Source: Bryobacterales bacterium (GTDB lineage: Bacteria > Acidobacteriota > Terriglobia > Bryobacterales > Bryobacteraceae). From it: a stretch of DNA of 9,224 nt. Below are positions 1 to 6,604 of this stretch, in pieces (position 1 is the stretch's first letter; every line of letters starts with the position of its first letter). Under the pieces are notes generated by a model. The model saw only the letters and a list, made by a program, of their open reading frames with translations. It did no database searches and was not told the origin of the DNA. Position numbers and translations under genes: made by a program. The stretch lies in contig DNFG01000080.1 of assembly GCA_003487005.1 (NCBI GenBank), forward strand, positions 1 to 9,224. The letters run 5' to 3'.

Positions 1-821
<821 letters not shown>

Positions 822-840
822 CGCCGGACCTCCTGTCCGC

Positions 841-872
841 GATTGTCTATTGTATATGTACAATAGACAATC
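841..872. repeat. Perfect palindrome (14-bp arms, 4-base loop), copy A
   Basis: Arms 841-854 (GATTGTCTATTGTA) and 859-872 are perfect reverse complements around a TATG loop. On the minus strand the element begins within the TGA stop of the aldolase gene and ends 6 bases before the Shine-Dalgarno of the oxidoreductase gene. It is AT-rich in a GC-rich neighbourhood and lacks a T-tract, so it is not a standard intrinsic terminator. A related sequence lies at 8156-8181. It could be an operator for a dimeric regulator, an mRNA processing or stability hairpin, or a dispersed palindromic repeat. Confidence 0.9.
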
Positions 873-1818
873 AGGCGAGCGACCGCTGCAACCCGTCCGC
901 AGACCGCCGCAGCGCCCGCAGTTTCTCCATCTCTTCGTCCGTGAACGTCACGTCGCGTTTGCGGGAAACCGGGGCGATCGGCACGCCAGCCAGGTTCGCC
1001 AGCACCTTGCACGAGGTCGGATACTTGTTGCTGATCGTCCGCTCGTTCTCCCGCATAAACTCTTGAATCTTATCGGACTTGCGCTTCAACCCCAGCGACA
1101 CCAGCCCCGGGTATCCATTCGCGCAAACCCCGCTGAAACCATGCCCGCCGGCGGCCACCGCGTCGAGCATGATCGCCGCGTGGGCATTGAAAATCTTCAG
1201 CGGAGTCCCCGCCACCGCCTTCGCGCGCTCACCGATCACCTGAGCGTCCAAACTTACGTCTTTCAGGAAGAAAAACCGCCCCGTCTTGCCCGCCCAACGC
1301 AACATCTCGACGCTCAGAAGGCGCTTGTAAGGCGAAGGAGCCTCGTAGAAACCCATCCGGACACCGGGCGCCGCGGCCAGCAGCGCTTCGGTTCTTTCGA
1401 GCCACAAAGCGTCGCTCTCATCCTTCGCCGCCATCTGGTTGGTGATGATCACGAAGGAGTCGATCCCCGTGTCCATCATTTTGGAAATAAAAGGCAAAGC
1501 CTCGTTATGCTGCCGCGACGGCATCCCCGCCGCCACCACCGGAACCTTCCCGGCGCGCTTCACGACGCGCCGCGTCACTTCGAGGCGTTCTTCGGGCGTC
1601 AGATTGAATACCTCGCTCGACATGCAGCAGGCGAAAAGCCCGTCGGCGCCGTTCGCGACGTACCAGTCCGTCAGAGCGTCCAAAGCGTTGTAGTCAATGG
1701 ATTTGTCCGTCTTGAACGGGGTCATCATCACGGGCCAGAGCCCGTCCGGGAGACTCCGGGGGGCGGCTTTCATCAAGGGTGCGAAGGAGGCGGCCAGCGC
1801 CGCGCGTCGAGTGTACAT
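871..1818 (-). CDS. DapA/NanA-superfamily aldolase (dihydrodipicolinate synthase family), likely exported
   Basis: This 315-residue protein has the length of a DHDPS/N-acetylneuraminate lyase TIM barrel plus a leader. Seen: GLWPVMMTPF at 26-35, the family N-terminal strand; NLTPEER at 72-78 after SSEV at 67-70, where DapA has TTGE; Y158 in GFYEAPSPY, matching the catalytic tyrosine of the YNVPxR region; K186 in FFFLKDVS, the expected Schiff-base lysine; and a GGHGFSGVCANGYP-type loop at 224-237. Class I aldolases of this fold use the lysine to form an imine with a 2-oxo acid. Replacement of the TTGE carboxylate-binding motif argues against true lysine-pathway DapA, so the substrate is unknown. 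The N-terminus (TRRAALAASFAPLMKAA, residues 3-19) resembles a twin-arginine leader, unusual for this normally cytosolic family. No Shine-Dalgarno precedes ATG 1818; a TATAAA box 12 to 17 bases upstream would give a very short leader. The downstream oxidoreductase may be co-transcribed. Confidence 0.9.
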   Translation of the reverse strand: MYTRRAALAASFAPLMKAAPRSLPDGLWPVMMTPFKTDKSIDYNALDALTDWYVANGADGLFACCMSSEVFNLTPEERLEVTRRVVKRAGKVPVVAAGMPSRQHNEALPFISKMMDTGIDSFVIITNQMAAKDESDALWLERTEALLAAAPGVRMGFYEAPSPYKRLLSVEMLRWAGKTGRFFFLKDVSLDAQVIGERAKAVAGTPLKIFNAHAAIMLDAVAAGGHGFSGVCANGYPGLVSLGLKRKSDKIQEFMRENERTISNKYPTSCKVLANLAGVPIAPVSRKRDVTFTDEEMEKLRALRRSADGLQRSLA

Positions 1819-1843
1819 CAGGCTTCGATTTTATACTAGTCTC
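1819..1843. promoter_or_regulatory. AT-rich divergent promoter region between aldolase and hydrolase
   Basis: The gap between the two divergent genes holds the only AT-rich stretch nearby. Minus strand: TATAAA at 1835-1830 would place a transcription start about 5 bases upstream of the aldolase ATG. Plus strand: TATACT at 1832-1837 would place one near 1844, at the proposed hydrolase start. The boxes overlap, so the two polymerases could not occupy the site at once. No convincing -35 hexamer is visible on either strand. Inferred from box matches and position only. Confidence 0.35.
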
Positions 1844-2830
1844 TTGCGACCATTCCGTCCTTGTTTCAAAAATCCGCATCTGGCGACGCTGGCTGGCAAC
1901 TTCTGGCGGCGGGCGATCGACGAAAGCCGGTTTCCGACGCGGGAGGTGCTTTATGACACCGAACCGGGGACGCGGGTGCTGGTGCACGAGAACCGCCCCG
2001 AGGGCGAAGTGAAGGGCGAAGTCTTTCTGCATCATGGACTTGAAGGGTCAAGCCGGTCTGGCTACATGGTCTCGCTGGCGCAGGCGCTATGCGAAGCGGG
2101 CTATGCCGCACACCGGATCAACATGCGCGGTTGCGGGGGCACCGAGCACCTGACGGCGACGCTCTACCACTCGGGATTGACCCAGGACGTCCGCGAAATC
2201 CTGCTACAGACGCAGAAAAACGCAATTGCACCCCGTTTTCTGATCGGGTTTTCGCTGGGCGGCAACGTGGCATTGAAACTGGCGGGCGAACTCGGGGAGA
2301 CGGACCTGGTGACCGGCGTGGCGGCGGTCTCGACGCCGATTGATCTGCACGAATGTGTGCGGATGCTGGGGGCGAAGCAGAACTGGGTGTACGAGCAGCG
2401 GTTTGTGCGGTCGTTGCGGGCGCGCTATTTCCGGCGGCATCAGGCGCATCCCCATCGTTTTCCGGTAGATGGGCTGCACCGGACGAAGACGGTGTTTGAG
2501 TTTGACGACCGGTTCACCGCGAAGGCGTTCGGGTTTGGGGACGCGCCGAACTACTACCGGACGCAGTCGGCGCTGGGTTTTCTGCCGCGAATCCGGGTGC
2601 AAACGCTGCTGGTGCAGGCGGTGGATGATCCCTTGATCCCGTTTGCGATCTACCGGCACGAGTCGATCCGGGAGAACCCGGCGCTGCAACTGGCGGCGAT
2701 TCCGAACGGGGGGCATTTGGGATTCATCGCGCGAAGCCGGCCGCGGTTCTGGCTGGACGATTTTTTGATCGAATGGTTGGAGTCGCGGCGGAACAACCAC
2801 CCCTTCCGATTCGTCTTAACTGATGAATGA
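1844..2830 (+). CDS. YheT-type alpha/beta hydrolase
   Basis: From TTG 1844 this is a 328-residue protein, the usual length of the YheT/COG0429 family. Seen, numbered from that start: NPHLATL near 10-16 followed by FWRR, the family N-terminal signature; LHHGLEGSS at 62-70, the oxyanion-hole region; NMRGCGG at 93-99; the nucleophile elbow GFSLGGN with S137; the acid in VDDPLIP (D261/D262); and the general base H291 in NGGHLGF. A Ser-Asp-His triad is therefore complete. Family members are esterases or lipases, with physiological substrates mostly unknown. Start choice is uncertain: the frame stays open upstream to 1697, but that would lie inside the divergent aldolase gene. GTG 1811 is the only other plausible start, with AAGGAGG 20 bases away, too far to be convincing; TTG 1844 fits family N-termini best. 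The stop overlaps the next gene's ATG (ATGA, 2827-2830), so it is probably translationally coupled to the permeases. Confidence 0.88.
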   Translation: MRPFRPCFKNPHLATLAGNFWRRAIDESRFPTREVLYDTEPGTRVLVHENRPEGEVKGEVFLHHGLEGSSRSGYMVSLAQALCEAGYAAHRINMRGCGGTEHLTATLYHSGLTQDVREILLQTQKNAIAPRFLIGFSLGGNVALKLAGELGETDLVTGVAAVSTPIDLHECVRMLGAKQNWVYEQRFVRSLRARYFRRHQAHPHRFPVDGLHRTKTVFEFDDRFTAKAFGFGDAPNYYRTQSALGFLPRIRVQTLLVQAVDDPLIPFAIYRHESIRENPALQLAAIPNGGHLGFIARSRPRFWLDDFLIEWLESRRNNHPFRFVLTDE

Positions 2831-4068
2831 ACGTCCGAGCCTCTTTTTTCGAGGCCGCCGTGATGGCGCTCTCCTCGCTGCGCGCAGCCAAGCTGCGCAG
2901 TTTCCTGACTTTGCTGGGGATCATCCTCTCGACGACGACTCTGATCGCCGTGATGTCGGTGATTCACGGAATGGACAAGTATGTCGCGGACAAGATTGCC
3001 GATCTGGGCGCCGGGGGCTACATGGTGGTCCGGATGGCGTTTTTCGGCGATTTCGACCCGAAAAAGTTTCTTGAACTTCAGCGCAAGAATCCCGAGTTAA
3101 GTCAGGCGGAGTATGAATTTCTGCGGGTCAACATGACGTTGACGCGGGAGCTGGGGTTGCGGGCGAACCAGATGGCGGACGTCCGGGCGGGCAACAACCG
3201 TCTGGAAGACGTCCGGATCACGGGGGGCACGTCGAATCTGGCGTTATTGCAGAACCTGCAGCCGGAGACGGGGCGGTATTTCACGGAGCCGGAGAACCAG
3301 AACCGGCGTTACGTGGCGTTCATCGGGGCGGATTTGAAAGATCAACTGTTTCCGAACGTGGATCCGGTGGGCAAGACGATCGATTTCGAGGGGCGTCCGT
3401 TTCTGGTGATTGGCATGGCGAAGCGGATGGGGAGCGTGTTTGGGCAATCGCAGGATCTGTTTGTTCACATCCCAATCGAGACGTATTTCAAGGTTTACGG
3501 GTCGCGGCGGGGGCTGAGTTACGCGGCGATGGCGAACACGCCGGACGTGATCGAGCAGGCGATGGACGAGATGAAGGTGCTGTTGCGGAGTTACCGGCGG
3601 ATGCCGCCGCAGCGGGAGGACAATTTCACGGTCTTCACGGCGGATTCGATTCTGGGGGCGTGGGAGCGGCTGACGGGGGCGATCGCGGCGACGGCGGTGG
3701 CGGTGGTCAGTGTTTTCATGGTGGTGGGCGGGGTGGTGATCATGAACATCATGCTGGCGGTGGTGACGGAACGGACGGTGGAGATCGGGATCCGGAAGTC
3801 GCTGGGGGCGCGGCGGACGGACATTTTGCAGCAGTTCCTGGTGGAATCATCGGTGTTGGCGGCGTGTGGAGGGGTGGCGGGGGTGGCGATTGCGTGGGCG
3901 ATTGCACTGGTGGTCCGCAACTCGACGCCGGTGCCGATGGTGCTGCCACCGATCGCGGTGGCGCTGGGGATCGGGATCAGTTCGATGGTGGGTCTGTTTT
4001 TTGGCATCTATCCGGCGCAGCAGGCGGCCAAGCTGGATCCGATTGAAGCGTTGAGGGCAGAGAAGTGA
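2827..4068 (+). CDS. MacB/FtsX-type ABC transporter permease, first of a pair
   Basis: This 413-residue protein has the four-helix MacB/LolC/FtsX layout. A helix at about 25-47 (RSFLTLLGIILSTTTL onward) is followed by a periplasmic MacB-type core domain at about 50-280, helices at about 283-312, 341-363 and 372-394, and a cytoplasmic tail. Between helices 2 and 3 is the family loop TERTVEIGIRKSLGARR (314-330), which in MacB-like transporters contacts the ATPase. The tail KLDPIEALRAE is also typical. There is no Walker A or ABC signature, so it is a bare permease that needs a separate ATPase. Such transporters move lipoproteins, peptides, antibiotics or other envelope substrates by mechanotransmission; the cargo here is unknown. 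ATG 2827 overlaps the hydrolase stop by 4 bases with no evident Shine-Dalgarno, consistent with coupled reinitiation. Its stop overlaps the second permease by 4 bases. Confidence 0.93.
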   Translation: MNVRASFFEAAVMALSSLRAAKLRSFLTLLGIILSTTTLIAVMSVIHGMDKYVADKIADLGAGGYMVVRMAFFGDFDPKKFLELQRKNPELSQAEYEFLRVNMTLTRELGLRANQMADVRAGNNRLEDVRITGGTSNLALLQNLQPETGRYFTEPENQNRRYVAFIGADLKDQLFPNVDPVGKTIDFEGRPFLVIGMAKRMGSVFGQSQDLFVHIPIETYFKVYGSRRGLSYAAMANTPDVIEQAMDEMKVLLRSYRRMPPQREDNFTVFTADSILGAWERLTGAIAATAVAVVSVFMVVGGVVIMNIMLAVVTERTVEIGIRKSLGARRTDILQQFLVESSVLAACGGVAGVAIAWAIALVVRNSTPVPMVLPPIAVALGIGISSMVGLFFGIYPAQQAAKLDPIEALRAEK

Positions 4069-5318
4069 GCAAACACCGGCAGAACTGGGCACTGATCGCG
4101 GCGGGGGTGGGACTGGCGTTCGCGGCGATTCGCGCGCACAAAATGCGGGCGTTTCTGACCGTGTTGGGGGTGATTATCGGCACCGGAACGATCATCGGGG
4201 TCGGGAGCATCCTGACGGGGTTCGATTCGGCGGTGACGAATGTCATCAAGAGTTTTGGGACGGACACGATTATTGCGACGAAGTGGCAGGCGGGGATCCG
4301 GATGGGGCGGCGGTCGCGGGAGGAGTGGATGCGGAAGCCGCTGACGCTGGAGAATGCGCGGGCGATCGCGGAGCGGTGTCCTTCGGTGAAGGAAGTGTCG
4401 CCGTACCTGTTTCCCATGTGGGGGATTCAGCGGGCGCGGTACCAGGCGAACGAGCAGGCGGGGGTGGAGATTGGCGGGACGGACCCGAGTTACGCGTCGG
4501 GCGGCATGGCGGAGATGATGTACGGGCGGTTTTTCACGGATTCGGAGAATCACAACCGGGTACCCGTGGTGGTGATCGGGGAGGATGTCTACAAGGCGCT
4601 GTTTTCGATGGGCGATCCGGTGGGCAAGGAGATTCTGGTGAACGGGCGGACGTTGAGGCTGGTGGGCGTAATGAACCGGCCGGCGAACGCGATGCCGGGA
4701 CAGCAGGACAACCGGGTGCTGGTGCCGTATTTCACCTTGCGGAAGATCATGCCGCAGGCGCGCGAGCACATGCTGATCGTGGTGGCGGGCGAAGGACTGC
4801 TGCCGAAAGCGATCGATGAAGTGCGCGGGGTGCTGCGGCAGGAGCGGCGGTTGAAATACAACGACGCGGACAATTTCGGGCTGACGACGGCGGAGCAGAT
4901 GATCGAGGAGTTCCGGCAGGTGACGGCGGTGACGGCGCTGGTGATGGTGGTGTTGTCGTCGGTGGGGCTGCTGGTGGGCGGGATTGGGGTGATGAACATC
5001 ATGCTGGTGTCGGTGACGGAACGGACGAAGGAGATCGGGATCCGGAAGGCGATCGGAGCGCGGCGGTTCGACATCACGCTGCAGTTTCTGACCGAGGCGG
5101 TGGCGTTGACGTTCACGGGGGGCCTGTTGGGGATGATGATGGGCTGGGGGATTTCGGTGGTGGCGGGGGTGGCGTTCCCGACGCTGCCGACGACAGTGCC
5201 GCTGTGGGCGGTGTCGGCGGGACTGCTGGTGAGCGTGGGGGTTGGGGTGTTTTTCGGGCTGTGGCCAGCGGCGAAAGCGGCGCGGCTGGATCCAGTGGAA
5301 GCGCTTCGGTATGAATGA
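4065..5318 (+). CDS. MacB/FtsX-type ABC transporter permease, second of a pair
   Basis: This 417-residue protein is a paralogue of the preceding gene with the same layout: a helix at about 28-50 (AFLTVLGVIIGTGTIIGV), a periplasmic core at about 52-285, helices at about 288-315, 345-370 and 378-400, and the family loop TERTKEIGIRKAIGARR (318-334). The tail is RLDPVEALRYE. It has no ATPase domain. DNA around the loop is nearly identical in the two genes (for example GAGATCGGGATCCGGAAG at 3781 and 5032), fitting old duplication plus strong constraint. The pair likely forms a heterodimer as LolC/LolE do. The GTG start at 4065 overlaps the previous stop (GTGA), which supports that start. The end overlaps the next gene by 8 bases. 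Confidence 0.93.
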   Translation: MSKHRQNWALIAAGVGLAFAAIRAHKMRAFLTVLGVIIGTGTIIGVGSILTGFDSAVTNVIKSFGTDTIIATKWQAGIRMGRRSREEWMRKPLTLENARAIAERCPSVKEVSPYLFPMWGIQRARYQANEQAGVEIGGTDPSYASGGMAEMMYGRFFTDSENHNRVPVVVIGEDVYKALFSMGDPVGKEILVNGRTLRLVGVMNRPANAMPGQQDNRVLVPYFTLRKIMPQAREHMLIVVAGEGLLPKAIDEVRGVLRQERRLKYNDADNFGLTTAEQMIEEFRQVTAVTALVMVVLSSVGLLVGGIGVMNIMLVSVTERTKEIGIRKAIGARRFDITLQFLTEAVALTFTGGLLGMMMGWGISVVAGVAFPTLPTTVPLWAVSAGLLVSVGVGVFFGLWPAAKAARLDPVEALRYE

Positions 5319-6156
5319 GTTGGCGATGCTGGCGGTATTGTGCTGCGGGATGGCCGCGGCGGCGCCGCCGGAGGGGCCTGGGCTCGAGGAGATTCTGTCG
5401 CGGGTTGCGGCCAATCAGGAGAGGGCGGTGGAGGCGCGTTCGCGGGTGGTGTATCAGCAGAAGATTCGATCGCGGCTTCTGCGGGGGAAGGGGCGGGTGG
5501 CGCGGGAGGAGTGGCGCGAGTACACGGTGACGCCGGCTCCGGAGGGGACGGCGAAGGAGCGGGTCGTGTTTCGGGGTCAGTACGAGAAGAAGGGTAAGCT
5601 TCTGCCGTACGACGACCCGAAGTTCCGGCACAAGGAACTGGACCTGGACGGGGAGATTCTGGAGAGTGTCGTCGAGGACCTGGTGGAAGATCGCAAGTCG
5701 CGGGACGGACTGTCGGCGGATCTGTTTCCGCTGACGCGGGCGGAGCAGCGGCATTACCAGTTCGAGTTGGCGGGGACGCGAATGGTGGCGGGCCGGGAGG
5801 CGTGGGTGATCCGGTTCGTGCCGCGAAAAGGGGAGGATGGCCGGCCGTGGAAGGGGGAGGCGCTGGTGGACCGGGAGGCGTTTCAGCCCCTGGCGGTGAC
5901 GACGGAGATGGACAAAGGGATCCCGGGCTGGGTGAAGGTGGTGTTCGGGATCAATCTGAAGCAGTTGGGGTATTCGGTGACCTACCGGGAGGCGCGCCCG
6001 GGCTTGTGGTTCCCGGCGTCGTACGGGAGCGAGTTTTTTCTGAGGCTGTTCTTTGGGTATTCCCGGACGGTGACGGTCTCGCTGGAGAACACGGATTTCC
6101 GGATGGCGGAGGCGGAATCGAGGATTACGTACGAGACGCCGGCGCCGCCCCAATAG
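5311..6156 (+). CDS. Secreted LolA-like (outer-membrane lipoprotein-sorting-type) protein
   Basis: From ATG 5311 this is a 281-residue protein with a hydrophobic leader (LAMLAVLCCGMAAAA, residues 4-18) and a likely signal peptidase cleavage after the Ala run. The mature part begins GLEEILSRVAANQ, typical of periplasmic LolA-like proteins. It then has alternating strand-like segments, KGEALVDREAFQPLAV at 181-196 and GLWFPASYG at 231-239 followed by FFLRLFFGYSRTVTVS. These match the general pattern of the incomplete-beta-barrel fold that binds acyl chains in LolA/LolB; I recognise the family style, not a specific orthologue. It would act in the periplasm, plausibly receiving a lipidic substrate from the two permeases upstream. 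The leader's n-region has no Lys or Arg, which is odd. An in-frame TTG at 5242 would add an Arg/Lys-rich 23 residues but lies deep in the upstream gene. The start overlaps the permease stop by 8 bases. Confidence 0.8.
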   Translation: MNELAMLAVLCCGMAAAAPPEGPGLEEILSRVAANQERAVEARSRVVYQQKIRSRLLRGKGRVAREEWREYTVTPAPEGTAKERVVFRGQYEKKGKLLPYDDPKFRHKELDLDGEILESVVEDLVEDRKSRDGLSADLFPLTRAEQRHYQFELAGTRMVAGREAWVIRFVPRKGEDGRPWKGEALVDREAFQPLAVTTEMDKGIPGWVKVVFGINLKQLGYSVTYREARPGLWFPASYGSEFFLRLFFGYSRTVTVSLENTDFRMAEAESRITYETPAPPQ

Positions 6157-6256
6157 AGCGGCAGGCAGGGCTGGTGGCGCCGGGAATGCCGCGGAACGAG
6201 GCGGCCTCAGGCGGGATTGATCCGCTCCGGGGGGCGTGCGGTTCAGCGCGAATTGC

Positions 6257-6286
6257 TTGACTCCCCCGGGGGGCCGTACATATACT
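6257..6286 (+). promoter_or_regulatory. Sigma-70-type promoter with palindromic spacer
   Basis: TTGACT at 6257-6262 and TATACT at 6281-6286 are separated by 18 bases; ATATAC one base earlier gives 17. This is the best housekeeping-type promoter match in the window. The spacer contains CCCCCGGGGG (6263-6272), a perfect 10-base palindrome that could be an operator or just base composition. The predicted start of transcription is near 6293, giving a leader of about 310 bases before the sulfatase ATG. Confidence 0.6.
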
Positions 6287-6292
6287 CGCGGG

Positions 6293-6445
6293 ATGTTCCG
6301 GCGCGCTTCTCTCCGCTGCAATCTGCCGCAGCCGGTCTTCGCTGCGAGTCAGGCTGGACTGCTGATCCGGCTTTCCGTGCAGGTGGGGGCGACGGGCATC
6401 CCGGCGATCCCGCGGATTCCCCCTGCACGCATGGATTTCGGTTGA
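6293..6445 (+). CDS. Possible leaderless small ORF, 50 codons
   Basis: An ATG sits at the position where transcription from the 6257-6286 promoter is predicted to begin, opening a 50-codon frame ending in TGA at 6443-6445. The product would begin MFRRASLRC and have no recognisable domain or clear signal peptide. It has a Pro/Ile-rich end (GIPAIPRIPPA). No Shine-Dalgarno exists, so translation would have to be leaderless. It may equally be non-coding leader RNA. It is unrecognised and listed only because promoter and ATG coincide. Confidence 0.2.
   Translation: MFRRASLRCNLPQPVFAASQAGLLIRLSVQVGATGIPAIPRIPPARMDFG
6376..6429 (+). repeat. Inverted repeat in the sulfatase leader
   Basis: CGTGCAGGTGGGG (6376-6388) can pair with CCCCCTGCACG (6419-6429) apart from one bulged base, enclosing a GC-rich loop of about 30 bases. 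It lies inside the long predicted sulfatase leader and could form a stable RNA stem. No known riboswitch class is recognisable, and there is no T-tract. Confidence 0.45.
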
Positions 6446-6543
6446 GTATTCGGGCGAACCTGCGAGGCGTGCCGCTGGAGCGGACCCGGCTTGAACTGCG
6501 GGCATCAGTGGCACGGCGGTGAATTCCGCAAGAGGCAGCGGCC

Positions 6544-6559
6544 GCGCCGGGGCCGGCGC
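6544..6559 (+). repeat. GC-only hairpin 26 bases before the sulfatase ribosome-binding site
   Basis: GCGCCGG (6544-6550) and CCGGCGC (6553-6559) are perfect reverse complements around GG. With realistic looping this is a 6-bp all-GC stem. It is not followed by a T-run, so it is not a standard terminator. It sits close enough to the Shine-Dalgarno (6586-6592) to influence translation, but such stems also arise by chance at this base composition. Confidence 0.4.
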
Positions 6560-6604
6560 AAATCCTATTGACGTCGCTGTTTTGAAGGGAGGCGAATCGA
6601 ACCG

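Larger units (their letters stand above)
6157..6604 (+). other. 448-base spacer upstream of the sulfatase gene
   Basis: No conserved protein-coding gene is evident. The region holds a strong promoter candidate (6257-6286), a possible leaderless short ORF (6293-6445), two inverted repeats (6376-6429, 6544-6559) and the sulfatase Shine-Dalgarno AGGGAGG at 6586-6592. No hairpin followed by a T-tract is visible after 6156, so the end of the upstream operon is not marked by an obvious intrinsic terminator. Confidence 0.6.

Noticed and set aside
1697..1843. N-terminal extension of the hydrolase to the first ATG of its frame.
   Set aside because: It would lie over the aldolase coding region, has no family resemblance, and the recognised family N-terminus begins just after TTG 1844.
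6276..6285. GTACATATAC at the sulfatase promoter, identical to the centre of palindrome A on the minus strand.
   Set aside because: The match is 10 bases, part of it is the -10 box, and the flanking arms that define the palindrome family are absent.
4008..6321. Very long minus-strand frames opposite the permease and LolA-like genes.
   Set aside because: They are rich in Arg, His and Pro with no domain pattern, while the plus strand encodes intact permeases with overlapping starts and stops.
6568..6596. TTGACG at 6568-6573 as a second promoter close to the sulfatase.
   Set aside because: No -10-like sequence occurs at a usable distance; the corresponding bases are the GC-rich ribosome-binding region.
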